Below are positions 1-11,215 of a stretch of DNA of 64,000 nt, piece by piece. The DNA comes from Megalonaias nervosa (lineage: Eukaryota > Mollusca > Bivalvia > Unionida > Unionidae), in assembly GCA_016617855.1 (NCBI GenBank), contig JAECUM010001122.1, positions 62,001 through 126,000 of the forward strand, given 5' to 3'. The first letter of the stretch is position 1. Every line of letters starts with the position of its first letter. The translations under genes and the position numbers were made by a program. The notes beneath the pieces were generated by a model. The model was given only the letters and a program-made list of their open reading frames with translations, did not search any database and was not told the DNA's origin.

Positions 1-59
1 CCTCTGTGGACTCTCCTTCTTCTGTACTAGATATGAAGACGGCTCATAATTTCTTCTAA

Positions 60-870
60 CTCACTGTTTTAGCGGGCCCGGATCAATTAAGTCAGCTACT
101 ATCCGTTGACAAAGAGATTGTAGGTAGTTAATGGGAGATCTTCGTGATACATGTTGTTCAATCAATAAGCTGCTAGGGGTACGATGAACCTTACCCCTTT
201 CTTCTTGGTATTTGTTGTTGCATATTGGTCCGTACTTTAGTTGGTTTAGTCTTTCCATTTGGTAGAATAGTCCTTTCGCTGTCTAGGAGTATTTCCAGGT
301 CTTCTACGTAGGTTTTGGCTGCTACTGGGTCGCTCCATATTTGTTCAGTGTCTAACGAGTGCGACTGTTGCCAGGCAAATTGACTAATTTTTTGACTAAT
401 TTCGTAAATTAGATCCGAGTGATCTTCTTCCGTCCCGGTCGCCGAAGGAGGAGTGTTTCTTATTGGTTTTTTGTGGGGGGGGGGGGAGGCTTGCACGCTG
501 CCACCTCTTGTATGCTAACCGGGTCATGCGCCGATTCTCCTGGGCAGTCTTTTCCTTATGCCTGGCCCCTTGTTGTGTTTCTCTTTATTTCGGAGGTGTT
601 GCTTGTATTAATGGATGAAGTGGCTGCTGGGCTGTTTTTTCCTTTGGATGTTTCGGGCGAGGTGATCGTTAACTGGGTCTGCAGTGGTTGCTCCCTCTGT
701 TACTGCACTTTCCTTCCTCTGCGGCTTCTTCGTATACTTCCTTCTCTTGGTGCAGAGCAGAGTCGTCCTCTTCTCTTGAGCCCTCAGGCTCCAACCAGAT
801 GCGATTGTGAGACCTAGAGCTTTCGATGCGATCTAGTCTTGAGCGGGGGATCATCATATCCATTTCTTGC
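60..870 (-). pseudogene. Degenerate ORF fragments, probably retroelement, family unknown
   Basis: On the minus strand this stretch reads as several adjoining open segments in shifting frames: about 64 residues (863-669), 101 residues (496-191) and 65 residues (258-61), all rich in Glu, Arg, Gln and Ser. It looks more G+C-rich than the rest of the window, and the composition looks coding-like. The frame changes and stops say it is broken. I do not recognise a domain; a gag- or ORF1-like protein of a retroelement is a guess from the charged composition and the LINE fragment nearby. A poly-G run at 475-486 interrupts it. Confidence 0.3.
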
Positions 871-1859
871 TATCTTACTAGTTCTTTGCTCGCTGACGAT
901 TGCTGACAAGACTGTCGAACTCGCGCTTTATGTGCTGGGTACAAGGACGTGATGAAAACGATTCCTGGATTTAATGCGCGGAGAGCGGGGTTTGACGCGG
1001 ACGTGATAGAAAACATTCAGGAGAGAGAGAGAGAAGCAAAAATGGCTGAACAGATAATGACGAGTGAGAATTAGAGCTGTCCCTCTTCTTCATGTACAAT
1101 GCCTAATTCTCACTAGAAAAAAAAACTTAAATGGAGAAAAGAATATACAATACCATGCAAACATTTAAAAGGGAACATATTTACAAGGATTAAGCAAATC
1201 GACTTTCCACGTGCATTTGTCCCAACTTTATAGGGTGGAAATGTCCATCTTGACTGCCTTGGTCTGGTGTGAAATCCAATTTGTACAAATTTCTATAATT
1301 TCTTCGACATTGTCGTCGTAGGTAATGCCGTGTGTACTGTTGATGACCAAATAGAATGTGGCCTCCAAAAGAGTTTTTTAAGATTCCAAGGAATTCTTGT
1401 GGATAGCTTTGTGTTACAAAAAACCCGGTACACAACGCCTGACTGTCCTGTGTGAATTCTGTCTTGGAGACCTTGTAGTGATGGAACTGTTAACGGTTTA
1501 TAATAGTTCAGTTGAGGGCTGCATTGCTGACAATACCAACGAACAAAAGTTTTGGTAACTGACCCTGTAACTCATGATCTTCGGTTTTGGAGAGCCCATC
1601 AGCAGTGTTAAAAGTTTTGATTTCTTCTAGTCGTAAGGGAGGCTTAGTAGTGTTTCTGTTCTAGTCTGGCTGATTTCGTTTACTACTCTAGGTAAGATTT
1701 GTACATGTCGCACTCACAGTCAGGATTCTTCGATGCGCGGGACTTTTGTAAGATGTAAACTTGATTACGTCTCGATTTTGCTCAGCTGTAACATTTACCT
1801 ACAGATGCTTGATCTAAGACACAGTCTGCGATTTCGACAATGTCAGGATGACTGGGAGC
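871..1859. other. No recognised gene; probable decayed transposon sequence
   Basis: Contains a short minus-strand open segment (1435-1190, 81 residues) without a recognisable domain. It lies just upstream of the LINE RNase H remnant, so some of it may be that element's eroded reverse transcriptase, but no RT motif could be read. A short GA run sits at 1021-1034. Confidence 0.3.
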
Positions 1860-1929
1860 ATTAAGAAGCTTCGGTTCAGAAAGCCTCTATATTGATGCCA
1901 GTGAACCATCTCTGTACTTTAACGAACGA

Positions 1930-2930
1930 AACTGGCTCTTTAATATACAACCAAACTCCCATCTAATCCAGCTAATCTTGCATATGATATAATCTTTAGG
2001 CGCAAATTCCAAACCTCGTACAGGCAGAAACCACTTTCATTCCAAATAACGGCATGCGAATTCGTCCTCACCAAGAAGCAGCGAAATCAATGTTGTAAAT
2101 AGTACAAACCTCTGTATTCCGAAATAACCAACGTGTTTATCGAAGCCTCTCAAACTAATATTTTACCATTACAAACTCAAATATCCTCAACAAGTATTCT
2201 CTCTATTCAGACTAAATTCAAGGAAATCAGAGCCTGCTGTCGTGGCTATACGTCCCTCTATACAGACTGTTCGAAAGATGAAGACAGCCTTGGAGCTGGT
2301 ATTGCATTAGCCCTTGTCACCATCGTAATCCGGATACCGAATAAAGCCTATATTTATACCGCTGAAACAGCAACCTGACTCAGCTCTTCGAATTATGTTG
2401 AATCCGCCCAAAATTGTTCATCTCGTCTGATTCCTTTCCACACTGAAAGTCTTGCAAAACATGAGATTGGACAACCTATTACAATTCGAAAGTTCACAGA
2501 AACATGATTTTCTCATACAATCTGGAAAAAGGATTACTTACTGTTGGATGCCTAGTCACATGTTCGTAAGGGCAACAAAAGGGGTAATAAAAAAAGCTAA
2601 CACTGCCCATATACTAACTTTAAATATGATATAAATCATCATGTTCTTTATATTTGGCAAAACATGTTCAAAAAAACTCCACAAACATGCTTCAGAATAT
2701 CAAACTCATCACTGGAGAGTGCATTACCAAATATAGAACATATCGCACAGATGGGGTGATATCGTGTCTATTGTGTATGGGAAACACATACTTGACCCGT
2801 GCATAAAAACGAAGGAGATGGTGCTGATACAGATTGTGGTACTGTTGTGGATACTGCTTCTTAAGTCACTAGTGGACAAGATCTCAGTGGATACGTACAT
2901 TCTGTGGCTGCAAAGCCTACTTCCTCTATC
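1930..2930 (+). mobile_element. Jockey-type LINE remnant with decayed RNase H domain
   Basis: The plus-strand translation shows the order of features of the RNase H domain that ends Jockey-like non-LTR retrotransposon polymerases. First comes a PSNPANLAYD-like linker (about 1955-1985). The first catalytic Asp follows in SLYTDCSKDEDSLGAG (about 2255-2300), then the Glu in YTAET (about 2355), then a FHTESL block where Asp is usual (about 2440), and a CWMPSH block at about 2550, usually CWIPSHVGI. Two of the catalytic acids appear to be lost and stop codons occur after 2375 and after 2630, so the copy is dead. Short ORFs at 2133-2378 and 2452-2634 are pieces of it. The family assignment rests on recalled motif order, not on a search. 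Confidence 0.65.
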
Positions 2931-3572
2931 AAGAAGCTAACAAGACATCATCAGAGGTCACGGGAAATAAAACAGAGAAAGTAAAGAAATAAATTTTGTG
3001 AAATAACTTGCTGTTTTAAATATACTGTCATTCCTATTCAGCCTGAAAATAACAATAAAAAAGAGTCCAGTGAATTTGCTTTGCTTATTAATCCCCATTG
3101 TTTTATGTTTTCTTAGTCCTATCTTCGTGCGAATATATATGCTGTTTTTATTCAAGGATATTTGATTTCATCTTTCATTCACGTCTACATTCGCACAAAT
3201 ACAGCACTTTTTTGTTTATTTTTATTTTCTACTGACATTCAAGAACGAGCATCTTTTTTTCTGACATGAATGGGTGGCCTATAAAAAGTCCGTTTCAAAA
3301 TGTTCCAGAGAAAATCATGAACATTACATCATGAGCTGTAGCTGCCTTAATCATTTCCTTCGTTCAAGTTCAATCGCTACTTGCATTTTTCTTTTTGTTG
3401 CTGTTTCAGTATTTGTTGCTGATGGCTGGGGGTGGGGGTGATGTGGGTCATTACCTCTTACGTTTGTCTAAAGTGGTTTTATATGAGGCTCTCACCTCTT
3501 TCAATTCAGTCACGATCTGCTGTAGAAAGGTAGCAGTCGATCACACCTAATTATTAGTTATATAGAGTATGT

Positions 3573-3573
<1 letters not shown>
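2931..3573. other. Intergenic, nothing recognised
   Basis: AT-rich sequence with short chance ORFs only; a G/T-rich patch near 3420-3450. I see no gene or repeat unit. Confidence 0.4.

Positions 3574-3574
<1 letters not shown>

Positions 3575-3647
<73 letters not shown>
3575..3647. repeat. (TA)n microsatellite
   Basis: About 73 bp of uninterrupted AT dinucleotide. It generates a spurious Tyr-Ile repeat ORF on the minus strand. Confidence 0.97.
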
Positions 3648-3650
<3 letters not shown>

Positions 3651-4905
3651 TTGACTTCTAGTAGCATTAACGGTACAGTCATGTTTGGAGATAGGGATGA
3701 CTGCAGGTCTGTCCCAGGAAATGACGTTACTCTTCATTTCAGCCACTGTTGGGTCCTGTTTTGTAGTAAATTCTACTCTAGTCTGACACGTTTAAACTTA
3801 GAAATGCTATTTTCTCATCGGATTGAGTCACACCACATGATATCCCGCGTTCTAGTTGGTGGTATCTGAAAAATACGTGATGCAATTGTTAACGTGCCAA
3901 AATTAATTGCATTCCCTTGACTGGTTATATAAAAGGCTGGTTTTTGTACACCAGTCTTGTCATCCATTCTCAAAAGAATCAAGATGTAGATTAGGGTCAG
4001 AACCTCGACTAACATCTCTGTCTTGCTGTTTAATCAAGTCTACCCTATCTAAGCAGAGGCGAAGTGAGTGGTGAGAGAAAAAACAGATTCGATAGCTCTA
4101 TTTGTGAAGGGAATTTATGGAGATACAAGCCTGGTTGCAAAGAACACTTGAATATGGAGATTTGGTACGAAGAAGTCTACGGAAAAGAAGAGTGAAGAGA
4201 TCTGTGTTGAGCATCCTTGGTTCAAATACCTATTAAAATAAAAGTTCATTTTCGGACCTCCCCAGAATTCTACAAAAGGGAATACTGATCATTCCTTGCC
4301 AATATCTGTGTGTTTGTGCTTGTCTATGTGTTTATGTGTATGCATGTGTGTTCGTGTGTAATTATATTTTGAAATCTCTTCAACCGAGAATTGAGGAGCT
4401 TGTATCGACTGGTATAGTTAAGCTGGTAATTTATAGCCAAAGTTGGGCAGTAATAGTATCTGAGAAGGCTAATTATGTCATGGTCTCAGGAGGAATGTCA
4501 GAGCAGCTAGAAAGACATAAATCCATGTTAATAGGGTTTTAGGTGTGTATTAATTTCTGAAACAGCCATAGCGAGTTCTGTCGACTTTGGATAGACGATA
4601 TCTGACGCAAAAAGAGTGGGAATATTGGGTGACCCCAGGAGAAGAAAAACCGACAAGCATAACATTAACATTTTGATATTTTGGGCATTTAAAAATAACA
4701 GTCTTTGCGATAATGAAGCAGTTTATTTACGTATATATCTGATTTATAACAGAGATAAATAGTTTGAATACAAATTGTAATAAGATTATGACGAAAGATA
4801 TTCCATCTCTGCGATCCACATTTTATCTTAATGGATGTTTTATAAGATCACGGCTCATATATATTTTGAATATTACAACTACAATGAAATTTATTATCCT
4901 TTTAT
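3648..4905. other. Intergenic, nothing firmly recognised
   Basis: A G/T-rich patch lies at 4305-4360. At 4370-4470 the plus strand reads LQPRIEELVSTGIVK followed by SWAVIVSEK, which faintly recalls the start of a Gypsy-type reverse transcriptase domain. It is too short to annotate as an element. Confidence 0.3.
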
Positions 4906-4907
4906 CA

Positions 4908-5355
4908 TATGTTTGATATGAGTCACGTATGCCAACGTGGTGGCCATATGATATGTTTTGAAAGACATTAGGACTAACCCCAACTTAAGGAAAAATATTA
5001 GGTTAAAAAGAAAATGTCCGGTGGAGTGGTATTTACCACCGTATGTTAATGTTGCACATGTATTCCTTTGTAAGACTGCGCATCATCCTATGATTTTTTG
5101 TTTGAATTTTGCGAAATTTTTAAATTCCACTAAATACTTTCTCGTATGTTGAGCAAGTATGTTTTGTGTTTACTGATTCGTTCTGACCAATATCTTAGCC
5201 TGGTGCTGACATGCTACACAAAGTTTTTCTGCCTATTATATCAATGGTGTAGCTAGCAAGCTATAAACTTCAGTGCCAACAATTCCATTTTTATCAACAA
5301 GCTCTCGAATGTAAGAACAATATCTTCCACAGGGTGCATACGATAGTGTAAGCTT
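4908..5355 (+). repeat. Dispersed ~450 bp repeat, copy 1
   Basis: Aligns by eye along its whole length with 27495-27978 in the same orientation. Shared landmarks are the 'cgtatgcca' block, 'cgtatgttaatgtt', 'ctcgt.tgt.gagtaagt', 'gtgctgacat.c.ac.cagagttt' and 'tttttatcaacaag'. Identity is perhaps 65-75 percent. No coding potential or terminal inverted repeats were seen. Class unknown. Confidence 0.7.
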
Positions 5356-7485
5356 AATATTAGTTTCTTTTATCATAAAATACATCATACGGTCCTATTT
5401 TCATATATATCAGAGCAAGATATTTTTCGAGTTATTGTGTTGCAACTCTGACTTCTTAAACTAAGTAGCATAAGTAGCAGAAAAGACTTAAAAGCAACAA
5501 GTTTAGTAAAATTAAACAAATAATTTATTTCCTTGGAATACAAATGAATACTTAAAAATAACCTACAGTATGGTGAATGAAATCCTAAATGGTCCTTAAA
5601 GGTTTATCACAAGTCCAAAAATGTCGAGTATTCCAAATGAGTTTCAGTGGTGTTTTGAATGAAGTCCATTATATTTTACTATTGTGCCAATAGTCTTAAA
5701 TAGTTTGATGTTCCAAGATCAAAAAGCCACAATAACATGTTTACTCGAATGAAATGACCTTATCCCAAAGAAACACTTACTATCTTGAAGTTATAATGTG
5801 TTTAAAAATGACCGTTACAATCTATAATCATAAAAATTAACATACATAATACAGATATACATAGCAACTGACTGACGGAAATTTGATACAAAACTAATGT
5901 CAGACTCCTGCCCCAGAACATTATATTGTTGGCCCCAAATTATAATTGCCGCATACCGTGGTACGTATCGGGGTATTCTCAGTAATACAATAATACAACA
6001 TACATACATACATACATGCATACATACATACATACATACATACATACATACATACATACATACATAACGAGCGCATACAAGAGTACAAGAAATCATGGGA
6101 CCACCATCACAACTATTCGCCCAACACAGAATCCGTTGTCAAGCTTCCCAAGCACGTTTTGAAGATGAATAATTTGTTTCCCTATGATAGTGCAGATTTA
6201 TTGATTACATGAAAGTCAAATGAGTCACAGAAGCAAAATCCAACATTTTTTTGCATTTACTAGTCATTTATAATTCTATGATCAAATTCACAATTCACGA
6301 TGGAGTCGGATACCCAATCACGCAAGATGGAATCAGAAAAATCGACTTGCGTTGAAAACCGATCAACTTCCACCTACCTGTTGTCCTCGTAGGCATGCAG
6401 TCCCAAACATTATATTCGGCCTTAGTGTTCGCATGAAATGTAACTGCTCAAATGAGAAGACGCTCGACAAAAACCTTGGGAACTCAAAGGGCATTTTTTT
6501 TTTTTTTTAAAGTGAATGCGAAAATAAAACTCTAGATCCGGCTTTATAAAAAGCTGTGGCCATTAGACCAAGCAGTTTATTCCGGTACGCTGCTAAGACT
6601 TCCAACAATTGCTTCCCTTGTGCAGTAACATACTACCCATTGACCTAAACATATTACATATATACCTAAAGATACCTAAACATACTACACATATACCTAA
6701 ACAAAGGACAAATTATTGGTTCATCTGCATTTCTAAAGGAAGTTTTGAAGAATCGCCTATGGTCGGTTACAGACTACCAAACAAACTTCAAAGATCACCT
6801 TTTTGAGTGTTTAACTGTTCTCCAACCATAGTACAGAAGCTGGGACATACAAATATAAGGACATACATTGTGAATTATGTCAACAACTGCCCGAAGTTAC
6901 CGATTTGAAGAGTTCATCAACAGGATTTACTTACCATATCAACAACAGGTTAAGATGTGTCAGTATAAATGTCATTTACGTCCTGGAGTGCACGATTTAT
7001 GTTATGTTATCAAATATGTTGGCGAAATAGTTGACCCTAGAACAAAAATTAAAGTTTTAAAGTTGGTTTAAATTTTTAACATTTTTTAACTCCGGACATA
7101 TTTTATAGTCAATCGGCATCATTTGTTTAAATGATAAAAGTTTTGATGTATGAATGATTGCTGTTAAAATTAGTCAAATACTCCACAGCGGAGATTTTGT
7201 ACGTCAGTACATCCCCATAATGTATTTCCCTTTCACCTTTACACGCTTTACATGTACCTCTACATACTTTCTCAGCTTGATTATCCAATTATTAAATGCC
7301 ATTTTGTATTAACTTTTAGGTATGTTGTTCGTACACTAGGAATCTGCACTTTTTCTGCATGGCGGCTTTGAAATTGTCTTATACTCAGCGAATCTATAAT
7401 AACGCCGAATATCATTAGGAGATATATCATTCTGCATGGAAGATGTGGCGAAAACTAAAATTGATGTGCCCCTTTATGAAGTCTG
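5356..7485. other. Intergenic, only a microsatellite recognised
   Basis: Apart from the CATA repeat at 5998-6066 and a poly-T run near 6494-6510, I see only unstructured AT-rich sequence with chance ORFs. Confidence 0.4.
5998..6066. repeat. (CATA)n microsatellite
   Basis: About 17 near-perfect CATA units, with one CATG variant at about 6016. It gives a meaningless Met-Tyr-Val-Cys repeat ORF on the minus strand. Confidence 0.95.
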
Positions 7486-8378
7486 TCAGGCCTTAGGTCA
7501 CAATTAATATTAATTGATATACAGCACCTCAAAGACATGGCTTACATCTTCATGAGAGAGATTCGCACCATGGTTCAGTAAGGTGGAACCTCCCTGAAAC
7601 TGTATTTTCCTATCACATTGTTGACTTTTGTAGTTATCGACATTAAAATGGAATGCATTTTTGCTATAAAACATGGTAGTGGTCCCACCAAAACTTTAAA
7701 TTTGAGTGCACTATTAGTTATACAAACAACTGCCCAAGTACTTGACACAATAAATGTGGAACATAGCACCTGTCATTGTTTCTTTAGTGTGTACACCTAT
7801 ATGCATCTGGATAGGCATATTGCAATTTGCTGCCAAAATCACTGTGAGCTATCATGCTTCAGTACCCTGGGAAAAATGTTATCAGTTGTACAGACCCAAA
7901 CTACCATTTGTTTTAAATACCATTCATTAATCAACTTTGCTGCCTTAAATTTGTCAAAATGAATCTTATAACTTGTGTGAAAATTTAATTTTTTTAAAAA
8001 ATTTAGTTTTTAAAATTTAAATGTTTATTTAAATTTCCATTAAAATTTAATATATCATTATTTTTAAATTTCAAACATATTTTCAGACAGGCCTTATCAT
8101 GTATTACATTTAGGTTTTTACTGCATTGAAAAATTCCTGTAATTAAGGAAGATATAGCAAATTTAGTTTTGGTTTCTCAAGAACACTTGGACCACAACTT
8201 GCACCCTGTGGAACACCACCACTACACACTTTCTGACAGCTGTCACATGTCTTGTTTGCAAGGAAATTCCAAAAGACTTCATGTTTAAAGTTGAAATAAG
8301 TGTGGCATGCAAGTATAAAAGTTTGACTAAAATTGGCCATACAAATTGGGCCTTTCAGGCCTTAGGTCACAATTAATA
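7486..8378. mobile_element. Segment bounded by exact 24 bp direct repeats
   Basis: The same 24 bases (beginning tcaggcctta, ending caattaata) occur at 7486-7509 and 8355-8378 and enclose about 845 bp. The interior has a 114-codon plus-strand ORF at 7618-7962 and minus-strand open segments at 7769-7575 and 8340-8143. The last reads GGVPQGASCGP, but that resemblance to an RT motif is not supported by neighbouring blocks. An AT-rich hinge with ttaaa runs lies at 7980-8060. The repeats may be a long target-site duplication, very short terminal repeats, or the outcome of a local duplication. Confidence 0.45.
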
Positions 8379-9339
8379 GTTCCGGTTCAGTACCCACGAA
8401 TGTAGTCCCAGTCTATTTTTAGATCATTTTTTCCTGTCTCCGTTTGGTGGTGATACAAGAGTTAGATTTAGGCATTCTTGGTAAGGATTTAAAGGCAATT
8501 GTTTATTCTTTAGAATATGAGCTTATGGTGTGGTTGTCTGTGTGTATTTCGGCGACAGTGCACAGTGAGTAATAAGGCCTTGGTGATGATCCGGAAGTGA
8601 AATCTGTGTTCCATTGCATGGTGTTTTGTTTACAATTCAGCCTCTCAAAAAAATGCAGGTCAACCCCTGACAAGAACTTCACCGTAAAGTCATCTTTGAA
8701 GGTATTTTAGATTGACATATGATTTGTATTGATTGTCTCACAGTGGAAAGTTCAGTACTGAGAAACAAATGTAGAGAATATATAGTAAAATTAATTGTGT
8801 TCTATGGCCTGTCAAGACTGTGTATTTATGCGCCGTTGTGTTGTCAGGGAGTAAATGGATACCTCACGTACCGGTGCGCGGACGGGTGGTTCGGTAATGT
8901 TCCACAACTTATGGCAACATTGAGGAGTCAAAATGTCCAGTGCTACTAGCACAGTCATGCAACATTGTTTTTGCACATAAATGTCCAGTGACACTAACAG
9001 AGTCAGGCACAATTACGTAGCTGACCTTGGCATTTTGCATCGAAAAATAGTGCGCATAAAACTCTCTGAACAGTCTGACTTAAGTAGTTCGATTTTGGTG
9101 GCCTCTGTTTGTTTTCTCTGATGCAAACTTTATTGCTTTCTCTTCCTTCTCGTTAAAAAAAAAAATAATTTCATGTTTGATCACCTGTTACAATCTTGTT
9201 CAAACTTCTATGTTTACTCTTTTAGTATTTGTGAGAAACTGATTTCAATCCGAGTCTGCTTTTTTGATCACCTGTAAACTAATGTGGAACCAATCTTGCA
9301 CAAACGTTTCCTAGCTTAAAATCAATCTTTTGTATACAA
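8379..9339. other. Intergenic with a short tandem duplication
   Basis: No gene recognised. Around 8931-9008 a ~50 bp unit occurs twice ('aatgtccagtg' then 'actaacagagtca' or 'actagcacagtca'), both copies followed by 'gcac' or 'gcaac'. G+C is raised locally at 8830-8905. Confidence 0.4.
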
Positions 9340-9359
9340 CAAACAACTAACGAATATGA

Positions 9360-9510
9360 TAATAGAAATATTTTCCACTGTATCTCGAGCATCTTCATCG
9401 ATTGCTCTCCTCACGGCAGCCACATCCCGCTCACAATTCACAAGCAGAGGTCTTTCAGAACGTTGGCCACCTCCAATGGATTCGCAACCATCTTTAAAAC
9501 GATGAAACAA
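9360..9510 (-). pseudogene. Mariner-type transposase N-terminal fragment
   Basis: Minus-strand translation from 9510 reads FHRFKDGCES, then QRSERP, then VAAVRRAIDEDARDTVENIS. This is the pattern of the second helix-turn-helix region of mariner/Tc1-superfamily transposases: a W-x-x-R/F-F-x-G stretch, a basic R-S-G-R-P hook, then 'V..V...V..D.R.TV..I'. The canonical RSGRP is changed to RSERP. Only about 50 residues are present and no DDD/D domain follows, so it is a fossil scrap. Assignment is from motif pattern only. Confidence 0.6.
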
Positions 9511-9698
9511 TGTGACAGAAAATTATACCCGTAAGCTTTAAACAAGTCGACATTGATATCAGAGAGTACTCTAAGAGCGCTAGAAATTTACAGTATGCTC
9601 ATTGTTCAGTAGCAGAATTGCTTCTCCTTCTCCGATATTTTTACGTCACTGTCATTTACCTGAGACATATATCTGCATGTGTCCGGCGTGCTGCACGT

Positions 9699-9875
9699 CA
9701 GTGGCGTCACAAGGGGGATGCGGGGGGTGCGGACCGCACCGGGTGACACCATCAGAGGGGATGACACCAAAATGACTGTCTATAAAATTTTGGAATTTTT
9801 GTGCAGGAAGGAGGTCCATGGAGGTGACACCATGAGTTACCGCACTTGGTGACACCAGTCCTAGTGACGCCACTG
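9699..9875. mobile_element. hAT-type MITE with 8 bp target-site duplication
   Basis: 177 bp element. The left end CAGTGGCGTCAC (9699-9710) is the reverse complement, nearly base for base, of the right end GTGACGCCACTG (9864-9875). Flanks are ctgcacgt (9691-9698) and ctgtacgt (9876-9883), an 8 bp target duplication with one mismatch, the size expected of hAT transposons. Inside are repeated 'gtgacacca' words. It has no coding capacity, so it was presumably mobilised by a hAT transposase encoded elsewhere. Confidence 0.85.
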
Positions 9876-9959
9876 CTGTACGTGCAGCTGTAGATCATTT
9901 TATAGAAGGTCATTTGCCTATCTTTCGGCATTGATTTTATTGACAGACTCTAAGAAGCA

Positions 9960-11215
9960 AAAAAGTTCTAATAAAATATTCAGAATTTGTCAATTGCTTC
10001 ACGTAAGTCACTTTAGCGTTTTTCTATTTTATTTACAACAGTAATATTTGTAAAGACTTAAAGACCCTCGTGCCCAATGCTTTCTATCAAATTCAGTCAA
10101 ATTCTGTTCAATAATTGTGAATAAGTTGCAAAAGGGTTTCTATTTTTAGTAACAGAAGCCATATTTGAAGGTGGATAGCCACTGTTTACACAAACTTAAA
10201 ACCCTTCATGCCAGAGTGTTATCTGTCAAATTTGCCAAATTTTTTAATATGTATTTTGTTTTGAAGTTGTTTGAAGGTTTATTCTATGTTTAGTAACGGC
10301 GTCCATTTTTTTTTTATATGACAAATTCGCATTTTTTATATTTACATCAAGAACACGAAAATGCAAGGTCTTTGTACAAAAATGTTTTCCGTCCAATTTA
10401 ATAAAATTCCCTCAGGCTGATTTTGATAAAAAGTAATTTAAAGAATTGTTTATTAGCAATAGCGGCCAATTTTGATAGCGATACGTCGTTTCGTACAAAA
10501 CTACAAGTCCTTCACGCCAAGATGCATTCGGTCACATTTGTTCAAATCTTCTTCAACGACTTTTAGAAAGGTTTTTCTATTGTTAGTAAGAGCAATCATA
10601 TCTGAAGATTGATCAGCATAATTTGCACAAATTTGAAAGTATTCATTTCAGACTGCTTTCTGGCAAATTTTGTCAAATTCTGTAAAGCGATTTTTCAAGA
10701 TAAGTCACTTAAAGTTCTATCTATTTTTGTAACGGAGGCCATATTTTATATGGAAATCGGTATCATTTGTAAATCTGAAAGAATTTAATATCAGGATACT
10801 CTCTGTAAAATTTTGTTAAACTACGCGCAGCGGTTTCGAAGAAGTCATTTAAAGTTTTATATATTGTTACAAACGTTGGCCGTATCTGGTCCCAGATTTC
10901 GCCATCATTTTTACTGTTTGAACGCTTTTCATGCCAGAATACTTGGTGCCACATTTGATCAAATTTCGTTTCGCGGTTTCGGAGAAAATATATTTTAAAG
11001 ATTGTTTTGATTTTAGTAACTTCGGCCATGTTTCATGTCGGATCAGCACTGTCTACAAATTTGAAAGTCCTTTATCACAGGATGCTGATTCCCAAGTTTG
11101 GTTGAAATTGGTCTAGCGGTATTTGAAACCATACCAATTGTTACAGGACGACGGACGGACGGACGATGGACGAAGCTCCACAGTTATAAAGAACCATGCC
11201 GTAAGCTTACTTGGC
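9960..11215 (+). repeat. Array-bearing dispersed repeat (~140 bp modules), copy 1
   Basis: About eight diverged modules, spaced roughly 137-145 bp (landmarks near 10050, 10190, 10360, 10500, 10635, 10775, 10912 and 11058). Each carries a 'ccttcatgccagaatgct' word, a 'gtcaaatttg.tcaaatt' word, a 'ggtttcg.agaagtcattt' word and 'agtaacggc.gccatatttga'. After the last module comes a GGAC-repeat tail (11148-11170) and a terminal 'gccgtaagcttacttggccttacgg' block (about 11190-11215). The array at 21390-23285 is the same family in the opposite orientation. Short ORFs here (10763-11116) follow from the repeated module and are not genes. Confidence 0.75.

Noticed and set aside
4336..4542. Gypsy-type reverse transcriptase start (IEELVSTGIVK...SWAVIVSEK)
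   Set aside because: Only about 30 residues of weak resemblance and none of the downstream RT motifs.
5815..6096. Cys/Tyr/Val repeat protein on the minus strand
   Set aside because: It is the translation of a CATA microsatellite.
8143..8340. RT motif in 'GGVPQGASCGP' on the minus strand
   Set aside because: No neighbouring RT motifs, and the residues after PQG do not fit known RTs.
10763..11116. Cluster of overlapping ORFs at 10.8-11.1 kb as genes
   Set aside because: They are frames through ~140 bp repeat modules; similar sequence recurs with stops in the other modules.
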